Shown here: positions 16,385 through 25,700 of the stretch, one piece after another
Layout: every line of letters starts with the position of its first letter
How positions within the stretch are numbered: the first letter of the stretch is position 1
Assembly: GCF_026130045.1 (NCBI RefSeq)
Contig: NZ_JAIBNX010000027.1
Span: 15,080 to 57,432 of the forward strand
Reading direction: 5' to 3'
Length of the DNA stretch: 42,353 nt
Origin: Micromonospora sp. CPCC 205371
Lineage (GTDB): Bacteria; Actinomycetota; Actinomycetes; Mycobacteriales; Micromonosporaceae
Program-made: the position numbers and the translations under genes
The notes under the pieces: generated by a model
Told to the model about the DNA's origin: nothing
Databases searched by the model: none
Seen by the model: only the letters and a program-made list of their open reading frames with translations

Positions 16385-16416
16385 GTTTAGGCTTCCTGCT
16401 CTTCGGGCGTGGCGGT

Positions 16417-17847
16417 CTACATGTAGAAGGCGTAGCGCCCTTGGGGTCGGTCGTGGGGGCCGAGGTGGCGCAGGATCTCGCCGACGCGGTCGGCCGTGCG
16501 CAGGGTGATGGGTTCGCGGGCGTCGAGTTGGGTCTGGTTCCAGTTCATCTTGGTGAGCGCGAGGAGTTCGGAGGCGAGGGCTTCGGGGCTGGATTCGGTC
16601 TCGACGAGCCGGAACGGCAGGGGCGAGGGAATGTACATGCCGGGGTAGGTGCCGTAATAAGGGACGCTGCCGCGGGTGTAGAGGATGTGCCGGTCGGTGT
16701 CGAGGGTGAGCATGGTGCCGCGTAGCGGGGGATGTTGGGCGGAGCGGAACAGCCGGGCGGGGTCGCTGCCGGGCAGCCACAGCAGTTCGAGGGTGTCGAT
16801 GCCGGCGCCGTCGGCGGCGGCGCGGAAGCCGGCGGTCTCGTCGTCGGTGTAGGAGGAGGTCTTGTGTAGCACGACGCGGGCGGGCAGGGTGCGGTGCTCG
16901 CTGCGGTAACGGCTGAGGGCGTCGGCGAGCAGCGCTTGGGCGTCGGCGCCGGCGAGGTGCGGTTGACGGTCGTTGCGGGTGACCTTGGCGGGGGCGCCTC
17001 GGACGATGACGCCGTCGCCGCGCTGGTTGAAGACCTGCGCCACGCTGGTGTGCAGGACGGCGTTGTCGGTGCTGCGGTAGAAGGTGACGCCGACGTAGCA
17101 GCTGGTCAAGTCGGTGGCGTCGCGCGGTAGCCGCCACGGCACGCCACCGGCTTTGTAGTAGAGCGCGGTGTGCAGGTTCCAGGCCCGGGTGGCCTCGTCC
17201 TGCAATCTCGGCTTGTCGGTGCCGAGTGGTTTGAACGTGGGGTCCCACGTGGTGCGGCGGATGATCTGAATGGGTCGGCTGAATCGCATGGCGCGGGCTT
17301 TGAGCAGGGCCCGGAAGTCGTCGACGGGCTCCGGCGGTGGCGCCTTACGCCAGGGCGCTTCTGGGTCCGGCTGGGCCTGAGTCCCCTCGGTCAGGTCTTC
17401 CGGTCGGGCGATGATCACGACGTCGCAGCCGGGTTCCTCGTCGAGGGCCTCGAGTTCCGTGGCGTACAGGTCGACCGCGGCGCGTACGGCCTGCTGCGGG
17501 TGGAGGCCGGCGAGTCGTTTGAGGTCGCGGTCACGGATAGGCCGTTCCAGCCGGGAGTCCCAGACGAGGGTGGAACGGAACCCGGCCGCGGTGTCAAAGC
17601 CGGGGAACGGCACGAACAGGTTGCCCAGCCGACTGTCCTTGGCGGGGATCGGCTGTCGGCAACGGTCGAGCCAGCGGCGCAGGCCGTCGATCGCGGCCGG
17701 GGCGCCGACGATGCCGGCCCGGATGGTGCGCACGGCGGTGTTGGTGGTGTCGGCGGGACCGTAGTCGGCGATGCCGTGGCGAGGGTCGATGTGGCGGGCA
17801 CCCCCACTGAATTCCAGCGGAGGTTCGTCGAGTACGGCCAGTTTCAT
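16417..17847 (-). CDS. Short prokaryotic Argonaute (MID-PIWI), SPARDA type
   Basis: A 476-residue short pAgo, the normal size for the class. It opens with PPLEFSGGARHIDPRHGIAD and lacks N and PAZ domains. The first half is the MID domain, which should bind the 5' phosphate of a guide RNA. The second is PIWI (VGVTFYRS, RVVLHKTSSYTDDETAGF, LALTKMNWNQTQLD, and the family-typical end RYAFYM). The slicer tetrad is not recognisable, as expected for short pAgos. It would use guide RNA to sense target DNA, such as multicopy plasmids, and activate the partner nuclease. Its ATG overlaps the partner's stop in ATGA. Confidence 0.92.
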   Translation of the reverse strand: MKLAVLDEPPLEFSGGARHIDPRHGIADYGPADTTNTAVRTIRAGIVGAPAAIDGLRRWLDRCRQPIPAKDSRLGNLFVPFPGFDTAAGFRSTLVWDSRLERPIRDRDLKRLAGLHPQQAVRAAVDLYATELEALDEEPGCDVVIIARPEDLTEGTQAQPDPEAPWRKAPPPEPVDDFRALLKARAMRFSRPIQIIRRTTWDPTFKPLGTDKPRLQDEATRAWNLHTALYYKAGGVPWRLPRDATDLTSCYVGVTFYRSTDNAVLHTSVAQVFNQRGDGVIVRGAPAKVTRNDRQPHLAGADAQALLADALSRYRSEHRTLPARVVLHKTSSYTDDETAGFRAAADGAGIDTLELLWLPGSDPARLFRSAQHPPLRGTMLTLDTDRHILYTRGSVPYYGTYPGMYIPSPLPFRLVETESSPEALASELLALTKMNWNQTQLDAREPITLRTADRVGEILRHLGPHDRPQGRYAFYM

Positions 17848-19193
17848 GCTTCCACCTCGAACAGCGTGGGTTCGTCAAAGCCTGCGCTGGCGTCGTCGGC
17901 GCTGTCCGGGTCGTCGTCGCCGTCGGCAGCGTGGGTGCGGGGGTCGGTGAGCCAGGCGGTGTCGTCGATGCCCCGGTCGGCGTCGAAGGTGGCGAGGTGG
18001 CCGTAGTCGAGGACCGTCTCGCGGGGGTCGAGCACGTCGTCCTCGCCGTGCAGGTAGGTCGCCCACATCCGGGTCTGGTGGTAGACCGCCGGGTTGCGGT
18101 CGAGCCGTTTGATCCCCGCCAGCAGGTCCGACAGGAACAGCGAGTCGCGGTAGCCGTCGCGGGTGTAGTGGTAGGTCGGGACCAAGGCGCAGTACCACTG
18201 CCCGTCGGTGTGCAGGAACTGCCACTCCAGGGCGGCGTGCTGGCAGTAGCTGATCTGGTCCGGGTTGCTCTTCTTCGGCTTGGGGTTGAACACCAGGCGG
18301 GCCCGGCCGGAGGCACCGCGGATGCTGCGGGGTTGCAGGTCCTCGGTGGCACGGAAGTAGGTGATCTTCCGGCCCTGGTGCCAGTCGCAGTCGGCCGAGA
18401 CGTCATGGCGCAGGGCGTAATTGAGCAACTGGACCAGCAGCCGCCGTTGACTCGGGTCGGTGGAGGCGGTCAAGTCCCGCGTGCTGAGGGCGTCGGTGTC
18501 GCCGTCGACCCCGTCGGTCAGCGCGGTCGCCTGCGGCGGCAGCCAGGTGTAGAGGTGGCTGTCGCGCAGCATGAAGTCGTAACGCAGATCCCCGCCGGTG
18601 GCGCGTTGCCGCTGGTAGACGTCCCGCGAGTCACGCAGGTGCGTCGGCGTGCGGTAGACCAGGTCGGGAACGCCGATCGTCAGCAGGTTACTGGTCAACG
18701 TTTCGGTCTTGAACGCCGCGACGGTGGTGTGGGCCTGGCCGTGCGGGTCGGCGAGGTTCAGCAGCCGTGACGCGGCGGTGGCGTCGAAGCGCTGGGTGTT
18801 CTTGTCGAAGTCGATGCGGCCGGAGGCGCGGTGTGCTGGGTCGGTGAACCACGCCTGAACGTGCATCCACCAGGCTTCGCCGGTGTTCGGGTGCGAGCAG
18901 ACCAGCAGGACGGGAACTTCTGCGCCTATCCAGTAGTCGACGTCGGCGTCCTTGCACAGGTAGTGGAAACCGCGGTCGTTCTCGCCGGGGAACGGCCGCT
19001 CGCTGGCCTTGCTCTGGACCAGGATGATGCGGTTGGCGACCTCGCCGGTGGCCGGGTTGCGCAGCTCGATCTCCCCGTCGATGCCGGCGTCGAGCTTGCG
19101 TTCGTGCCAGGCGAAGCCCATCTTGTTGACCAGCGTGTGGATCAACGCGATGCCACTGTCGCCAATGTGCGCGCTGGCGTCGATCTTCTTCAC
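17844..19193 (-). CDS. DREN-APAZ effector nuclease of SPARDA (DUF4365)
   Basis: A 449-residue fusion. The N-terminal DUF4365/DREN domain (about 1-150) is a PD-(D/E)xK-type nuclease with Asp39 in DAGIDGEIEL and the Q-S-K of ILVQSKAS (Gln60, Lys62). The rest (about 170-449) is the APAZ domain that pairs with the short Argonaute. When the pAgo recognises target DNA, the complex becomes an unspecific DNase/RNase that degrades cellular nucleic acid and aborts the infected or plasmid-bearing cell. I chose GTG 19193 with GGGGAG just upstream, because translation further upstream gives a Pro/Arg/Gly string without homology. It overlaps the pAgo gene by four bases (ATGA). Confidence 0.9.
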   Translation of the reverse strand: MKKIDASAHIGDSGIALIHTLVNKMGFAWHERKLDAGIDGEIELRNPATGEVANRIILVQSKASERPFPGENDRGFHYLCKDADVDYWIGAEVPVLLVCSHPNTGEAWWMHVQAWFTDPAHRASGRIDFDKNTQRFDATAASRLLNLADPHGQAHTTVAAFKTETLTSNLLTIGVPDLVYRTPTHLRDSRDVYQRQRATGGDLRYDFMLRDSHLYTWLPPQATALTDGVDGDTDALSTRDLTASTDPSQRRLLVQLLNYALRHDVSADCDWHQGRKITYFRATEDLQPRSIRGASGRARLVFNPKPKKSNPDQISYCQHAALEWQFLHTDGQWYCALVPTYHYTRDGYRDSLFLSDLLAGIKRLDRNPAVYHQTRMWATYLHGEDDVLDPRETVLDYGHLATFDADRGIDDTAWLTDPRTHAADGDDDPDSADDASAGFDEPTLFEVEA

Positions 19194-19671
19194 GGGCTCC
19201 CCGAAAGCGGCGGGCCGCGCTCGGCGCGGGCCAACGGTGACTGGGCCGGCGGCGGGCGGGCCGCCGCCCGGGGGCCGGGCCCGGCGCGAGGGCCTGGGCC
19301 TCCCCCCGCCCCGAGCCCGGGGCGGCAGCGCTTTCTTCTGCGCCTCTGTGGTTCGTCGCCGATCGATCAACCACTGGTAGTCGTGTGGGCCGACGGACGC
19401 CAGTGTCGCTCGGTGTTGATCAGCGGTTGTTCTCCCTGTTTGGCACGATCACGCCGCGGTCCAAGGGCCGGCTCCCCAATCGGAAGCGACGGGAATGGAC
19501 CCGGTAGGACCCGGCAGGCGCGTTGCAATCGAACATTTGTTCGCCATTGGCGGAGCTATCCACAGTTGACTCGTTCGATTCCACCTGAAGACACAACGTA
19601 TTCAACCGATTACCATCTGCATTCATCGGGGGGTGTCTTACAGACGAACGGTTGGTTAGGGGTGCTTGCCG
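19194..19671. promoter_or_regulatory. Divergent control region between SPARDA and the TIGR04141 gene
   Basis: A 478-base noncoding gap that must hold two divergent promoters. The left part (19200-19330) is almost pure G+C, with a 7-bp hairpin at 19253-19270 (loop GCCG) and the palindrome CCGGGCCCGG at 19275-19284. The right part (about 19530-19640) is much more A+T-rich. It contains TTGACT at about 19567, a possible -35 box for the rightward gene, though I do not see a good -10. No open frame here looks coding. Confidence 0.5.
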
Positions 19672-21456
19672 TTGCTGACCCTCAATGCCTTCTTGCTAAA
19701 GCGTGCGATCGAGCCGCTGGACGCATTCACCGACCTTGACCTGGACCCGAAACCGACGCTCGCCTACCTCGATGACACCAAGTGGTGCCCACTGGATTGG
19801 GACGAAGCCGGCCTGATGTCGGCAGCGAGTCCAGGCGACGTCTTCGTCGTCCTGGTCGCTCGTCGAAGATCCGCTCCCCGGTGGCAGCAGTTCCTGGCCC
19901 GCGAGGTCACCGCGCTCGCTTTCGAAGATCCACCCATGAGTTACGGCGCCGTCGTGCTGTGCACCGTCGACGACGTGAACGGAAACGGGAACGGGAACGG
20001 GAACGGCGCACGCTGGCTCGCCTGGTGTTTCGGCACCGGGTCCCGGTTGATTCGACGGTCAGCCCAGGACCCACGGTTCGGTTTGACGATCGCTCTCAAC
20101 ATGCTCGCCGCACCGAAGACGCCCGCGCCGGAACGGAACATCCCGCGCCAGCGTCGCGACAAGGACTCGCCCCATTTCCGGCAGATCGGTTACCGCACGA
20201 CCGCGCCTTGGTTTCAACAGACCGGGCACCGAGCGGCACGCGACATCCCGCTGGACGGTTTCCGCATAGACCGGCGAAGCGACCTCATCGCCTCTATCGG
20301 AGGCCGGATCACTTCGCCGTCGTTCACCGACTCCGTGACCGGAGGCAGAAGCATCCGCTTCGCCGCCGACCTGGCGTGCCTGCCGGAGCTCCGCGAGCTG
20401 TCCACAACCCTGCTGGGCTTGTCGTCCACGGCCGGTTACGCGAAGTCACTGCCATGGGTGGACAACATCAAACTCATCGAGAACGACGACGTGACTAGTC
20501 TCGTCAAGGACCATCTGATCCAGCAACTGCAAGCCCAACCCGTCCCGGTCTCCGTGGACGCCATTCTTCCCGACGACCTCGACGTCGAGGACGAACGACC
20601 GATCCGTTTCATCCTGTTCCCGGGAGAACACGCAAGCAGCGCCAGCCGGGTCAACCTGACCATCGAGACGATCTCCGACCGGATCCGGCGCAGCGCCGAC
20701 CCAGCCGGCCTGCTGAACGCGGAACTACGATTCCTGGACGACGCCCACGAGTCGCTGGGCCGGGTGCGACTGCTGGACTGCATCTGCGCGGACCTGGTCA
20801 TCGGCGACGACCAGTACCTGGCCTACGACGGAGACTTCTACCGCGTGAACCGGTCGTTCGTGCAGAGCATCGACGGCGAGCTGGAACGACTCGAACTGTC
20901 CTCCATCACGTTCCCCACCTACCACGGCGAGACCGAGCCCGTGTACATCGAGAAGATCAGGACCGAGGACAGCGACCGGTTCGTCATCCTCGACCGGAAG
21001 CTGATCCGCCTCGACAACGAGGCCGGCATCGAAACAAGCGACCTGGTCTCGCGGTCCGGCGCACTGATCCACCTGAAAAGGAAGGGTAAGTCCTCCACCC
21101 TGAGCCACCTGTTCCTGCAGGCCGCGAACAGCTGCGAACTGCTCAGACGCTCGGTCGCCGCCCGTCGCGTCCTGGAGGAGATGGTGCGCGCGAATTCGGA
21201 CTCCACCAGCCTTTCGGCTGAAATCATCCAAGTTCATACCGCGAAGCTCGCCGGCAACGGCGTAGAGGTCGTCTTTGGATTCCTCGGAGACTGGCGCGGT
21301 CGATCCGTCACGAGCCTTCCGTTGTTCTCCCGGATCAGCCTCGTGCTCGAGTCCAGAAGGGTTGAAGGTCTTGGCTTCAAACCCACGATCGCCCTGATCG
21401 ATTCCGCCGATCCGCGCCGATCCCGGCCTCGCCCGGCACGTTCCAGCCGTCGTTGA
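19672..21456 (+). CDS. DUF6119 / TIGR04141 family protein
   Basis: A 594-residue protein of the sporadically distributed TIGR04141 (DUF6119) family. These proteins occur mostly in defence islands; their function is not established. Family-like segments are the opening LTLNAFLLKRAIEP, the WLAWCFGTGSRLI block, and the C-terminal half YLAYDGDFYRVNRSFVQ, then DLVSRSGALIHLKRKGKSST, LSHLFLQAANS and VVFGFLG. It is soluble. I prefer TTG 19672, nine bases after AGGGG; TTG 19666 is only three bases away. Residues about 103-112 are an Asn-Gly repeat encoded by five AACGGN units at 19978-20007. It sits alone between SPARDA and Wadjet in the opposite direction. Confidence 0.8.
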   Translation: MLTLNAFLLKRAIEPLDAFTDLDLDPKPTLAYLDDTKWCPLDWDEAGLMSAASPGDVFVVLVARRRSAPRWQQFLAREVTALAFEDPPMSYGAVVLCTVDDVNGNGNGNGNGARWLAWCFGTGSRLIRRSAQDPRFGLTIALNMLAAPKTPAPERNIPRQRRDKDSPHFRQIGYRTTAPWFQQTGHRAARDIPLDGFRIDRRSDLIASIGGRITSPSFTDSVTGGRSIRFAADLACLPELRELSTTLLGLSSTAGYAKSLPWVDNIKLIENDDVTSLVKDHLIQQLQAQPVPVSVDAILPDDLDVEDERPIRFILFPGEHASSASRVNLTIETISDRIRRSADPAGLLNAELRFLDDAHESLGRVRLLDCICADLVIGDDQYLAYDGDFYRVNRSFVQSIDGELERLELSSITFPTYHGETEPVYIEKIRTEDSDRFVILDRKLIRLDNEAGIETSDLVSRSGALIHLKRKGKSSTLSHLFLQAANSCELLRRSVAARRVLEEMVRANSDSTSLSAEIIQVHTAKLAGNGVEVVFGFLGDWRGRSVTSLPLFSRISLVLESRRVEGLGFKPTIALIDSADPRRSRPRPARSSRR

Positions 21457-21567
21457 ACACCCTCAGACTCGACGCGGCCGCTCGGACCGTGCCTCGAACT
21501 CGACCGAGCTGAGGACTCTGCGCAGGGGGCAGCCCCGGGCCAGGATTCGCGGGGTTACGGCACAGCC

Positions 21568-22740
21568 CTACGAGACACCCCCGCCTACCGAGCTGTGTAC
21601 GTACGCAAAGGTCTGGGCGACACCTTCCGTTAACGGGATCCGCTCTTGCTCGATTCGTCGTACCCGCGTCCAGGTGGGATCGGTGAGGTTGTCGTAGAGG
21701 GCGCGCTCGGCTGGGGTGAGGGCGGGCAGCGGCCGGCGGGGCGAGCATGGGATGGGTTTGCCTTTGTCGTCGGTCCAGGCGCCGAACCGCTCGTACGTGT
21801 CATAGGTGTGCTGGTCCATGAGGATGGTCTGTGCGTGGACGCCGTTTATGCGCAGGTTGTTGACGATTTCGAATCCGGCGGCGTCGATGTCACCCCAGTA
21901 GATGACACGGGAGCAGTCACGGATCCAGGGAATGCGGGGCAACGCTCCGGGGGCCTTGTTGCCCTCGCCTTCGACGGCGATGCCGCCGGGAACCGGTGGG
22001 AAGTAGATGGCGGTGTCCTTGTTCTCCAGGACGAGGATGGTGTCCGGGGTGTATGCCGGCGTGACGGGGTCGCCGATGGTGACGCTCTCGTGCACGCGGC
22101 GACCCGAGGCATGGTAAGCCGGGTCCAGGTACGTGAAGTGCACACGGGTTGGTCGCGTGATCAGTCCGAGGTCGGCTGTGCCGGATAGGTGGCGGATCAG
22201 CGTGTGGTGGCGGTTGAGCCATTTGCCGTGCAGGCCTTCGATGGGGACCTGCCGCGGGGTCAACCCGCGGGCGTCATGGTGGCAGAACCAGCGCGCCGCG
22301 TCGAGGAGCAGCGAGAAGTCGACGTCGGTGAGGGCCTGTACGGCGGGCAGGGTCTTGACCAGGTCGACGTGGGGAAACGTGGCAGTGAGAACCGATGCGC
22401 GGTGCCGTGCGGTACGTAGCCGGGCCGGCCAGTCCTGACCGACCAGGCGGGCGGCAGCGTCCAGGTCGGGGATCTCCAGGTGGGTGGGCAGTGTTTGGCT
22501 CGTGCCGATCACGCGGCGGGTCTGCCGAATCAGCACGAGACCCTGGTGGTCCGCCCATGTGGTCCAGTCGAGCGCCCAGCGGCGGGCGGTGGGGAAGTCC
22601 CCCTCCAGTTCGGTCTGGTTGGGCCTGCCGAGGGCGGCGCGGTAGGGCCAGCCATCGGGGTCGAGGCCGGCGATGCCGAGGTGCCAGCGGTTGCGGAGCC
22701 GGGTGCCGATCTCGGCCACGACCTGTTCAGGGGACTTCAT
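21568..22740 (-). CDS. jetD: Wadjet subunit JetD, Toprim-like nuclease
   Basis: JetD is the nuclease that cuts circular plasmid DNA after the JetABC motor has extruded it. The 390-residue protein has the N-terminal DUF3322 arm and a C-terminal DUF2220 Toprim domain. Toprim residues are visible: Glu in ILVLENKDTAIYFPP and the DxD pair in VIYWGDIDAAGFEIVNNLR. The metal-binding centre appears intact. The ATG at 22740 lies within the 3' end of jetC, 14 bases overlapping, so translation is coupled. It is the last gene of jetABCD; 111 bases without a gene separate it from the convergent TIGR04141 gene. Confidence 0.93.
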   Translation of the reverse strand: MKSPEQVVAEIGTRLRNRWHLGIAGLDPDGWPYRAALGRPNQTELEGDFPTARRWALDWTTWADHQGLVLIRQTRRVIGTSQTLPTHLEIPDLDAAARLVGQDWPARLRTARHRASVLTATFPHVDLVKTLPAVQALTDVDFSLLLDAARWFCHHDARGLTPRQVPIEGLHGKWLNRHHTLIRHLSGTADLGLITRPTRVHFTYLDPAYHASGRRVHESVTIGDPVTPAYTPDTILVLENKDTAIYFPPVPGGIAVEGEGNKAPGALPRIPWIRDCSRVIYWGDIDAAGFEIVNNLRINGVHAQTILMDQHTYDTYERFGAWTDDKGKPIPCSPRRPLPALTPAERALYDNLTDPTWTRVRRIEQERIPLTEGVAQTFAYVHSSVGGGVS

Positions 22741-25700
22741 CGGTGATCACCACGCGTAGGGCCCTGGTGGTGGGGCGTACGGGAGAGACGTGGGAGTAGT
22801 TGCTGTTGTTCTTGGTCACCTGTAGCAGCAGGTCGACGTAGGGCTCGATCGCGGTCACCTTGTCGTTGGGCGCGCCCACGATGAGCTGGAAGCCGAGCCC
22901 TTTCCACGCCGCGACAGCCCGTCCGGCGAACTCGGCGTCGGATTTGACGAATCCCTCGTCGAGGAAGACCGGCGCGTAACGGGGACGGGTCAGGCTGGCG
23001 TCGCCCAGCTGGTAGCGCAGCGCGGCACCGACGATGAACGCGACGAGTTCCTGGGTTTCCCCACCGGACTTGCCCCCGAGGCTGGTGTATACGCTCAGCT
23101 GCCGGCCGGTGGTGTCGCGTCGCTCGGCATCGATGTCGACGTGCTTGCGGACGTCGATCAGGTATTCGCGTTGGCTGCTCTTGTCCGACTTGCGGATGCG
23201 ATCAATGAACTTACGCAGCCGCTCGAACCTCGCCTCGATCTCCGCGTCGCTGGCGGTCTCCGTGGTTCCCGATGCGAGGATCTTCAGTTCCTTGCGGAAC
23301 TGGGCGATGTCCTTGGCCTCCCGGCGGCGCAGGTTAATGTGCAGGCGGTCACGCCCGGCGCCGAAGGGCAGGCGGGACAGGATGTCGTTGACCGGCTCGA
23401 GGCGAGCCTCGATCTCCTCGACGGATTCCTCGTAGGCGCCGTGCAGACGCAGCAGGTCGACGCCCGACCAGTCGCTGACCTGGCGGCTGAACTTAGCGCG
23501 TCGCTCGTGCAGGCCCTCTTCGAGCAGGTCGGTGAGGATCTCGCGGTAGCCGTCATAGGAGTCGACGCCGTCGCCGAGGTTGGGGCGTGGCCACTGTTCC
23601 TGGAACCGTTTGAACGTGGAACACAGCAGCCGCTCGTGACCGGCCGCCTCACGCCGGGCGCGCTCGGCGGCACCCACGAGCATGGTCCTGATCACGTCGA
23701 CGGATCGGCGGAATCCCTCGAGGGTATCCTCGAAGCCGGTGTCGTCCCGCGTGGCGTGTAGGCGTGCCGACTGCCCCTCGGTCAGCGCCGCGGATGGATC
23801 GTCCTGCATGTCCTGCAGGTGGGCGCTGACCTTGGCCTGATCCTCCAGGAGTTTCTCGTGGTCATTCTCCAGCTGCTTCTGCTCCTTCTCGTCGCCGAAG
23901 ACGTCGCGTTGGACGTTCTCCAGTTGTCCGGCCAGCTTCTCTTCCCGCTGTTTCAGCTCGCGGAGCACGTCGCTGGCGGCGAGGAGACGCTGGTATGCCT
24001 GCTCCTTGTCCTTCAGGGCGTCCTTGACTCCGGCGAGGTCGATGCTGGTCCAGGTGGTGATAACGATGTGGTTGTGGGCATCGCGTTCGGCATGCAGTCT
24101 GCGGCTGTGTGCCTCCAGGTCGAGCGTCAGTCGTGCGAACTCGCCGAGCTGTTTGTCGATACCTTTCTGCTCGTCGACAATCTGGGCGAGTCGATGTTGG
24201 TTGGAGAAGCCGATCACCCTGCGTGCGCCGTGTCCGCCATGCGCGCCGCGGCGACGCTCCTTCGTCTGGCCGGTGATGGTGAGTCCGAAGTCGGTGTAGT
24301 CGAGCAGGTCTGGACTGTCAACGCAGTCGTACCCGAACCGGGTCATCAGGGTGTTGAGCAGCCATCCGGTGAACGGCGTCTCGCGGGTGAGGAACCGGCC
24401 GGGGAGGGTGTCCGGGCTCGGCGCTCGTCGTGCCGGCTCGTTCAGCGGCACCCCCTCGAAGCGGATCCGGCGGCCGAACCGCATGGGGTTGACCCGCCGT
24501 CGGGCCTCGTCCAGACGGCGTTCGTCGATCAGCAAGGTGACCGCGAAGCCACCCAGCGCCAGCTCGGCCGCTTCGCGCCAGGTCTCGAACTGCGGTGCCA
24601 TGTCGATGAGCTCGGCGACGAACGGCAGATCTTCGGCCTGCAGGCTCATCGCCTGGGCGAGGGCCAGTCGCTGTGCGTGAAGGTCATGGGGGACCAGCCC
24701 AGTGCGGCCCTTCAGGGAATCGTACTCCCGCTGGAGTTGGTCGCGCTCGATCTGTAGCGGGTGGGCATCCTTGATCGTCTGGTCACGTTGCTGTTGCAGG
24801 GCGAGACGATGCTGCTCGAACGTTGCCAGGAACGCGTCGCTATCGGCCCGCAGCGCGTCGAACTCTACCGACGAGGTCATCTCGCGGTCGAGGACGGCCG
24901 TGCGCTGGCGGAACGTGGTCAGGTTCTGTTCGGTGGTGGCGACCGTGCCGTTGAGAACGCTGATGGAGCGTTCCAAGGCTTCCAGAGCGTCGCCGCCGTT
25001 GGCACGTTGTTGTTCTTGCAGGTCGGCGATCTCGGCCTGCAGAGATGTCTGTCGCTCGCGGGCCGTCGTGAGCCGTCCGGTCGTGGCGGCGTGCCGGGTG
25101 CGGTTGTCGGTGATCGCCTGGGTCAACAGGGCGGCTTCGACCTGGCGGGTCCACCGCAGGAACGGGGTGTTCGCATCGGTCGTTTCGATCCGCAGGGAGT
25201 CGATCAGGTCGGCTTCCTGCGTCGCCTCGGTCATGGCCTTGTGGGTCTTGGGGATGTCGGTGAGGACGGCGACCTGTCTCTCCGCGGTCTTCATGGTGTT
25301 GTAGGAGGCCTGGATGTCGTCGAAGTGTTCGACCGCCTTGTTCGCCGCTGTGAACGTCTTCGGTTCTTCCAGGACCATGTCCTTGTAGAGCCCGTCGACG
25401 GTGGTGACCTGCCGGCCGGCCTGGATCCGGGCCAGCAGCTTCAGCGCTTTCGCGCCATCGCCGTTGGCGCCGATACCGAGCCGGGCGTGCAGGGTCGCGG
25501 CGAAGGGGGTGTAGCCGTCATGGAATTTCAGACCCGGGAAACGCTTGGTGATCTGCTGGTGGACGAAGCGGTCGGCGGCAAAGGGGTCCAGCAGGGGCAA
25601 TTCGAACGGGCCGTTGATGGTGGCCAGATGCTTGCCGAGGTCGCTGAAGCTGATCGCGGAGACCGCCGCGTAGTACAGCCGCAGGGCGGTGAATCGTTCG

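Noticed and set aside
16385-17248. Minus-strand frame continuing upstream of the third SPARDA gene
   Set aside because: It is an Arg/Pro/His-rich shadow of the pAgo gene. The true start at 16384 has a ribosome-binding site.
19194-19370. Upstream 59 residues of the DREN-APAZ frame
   Set aside because: They form a Pro/Gly/Arg string from the extreme G+C block and precede the conserved start KKIDASAHIGDSG. I treat them as untranslated.
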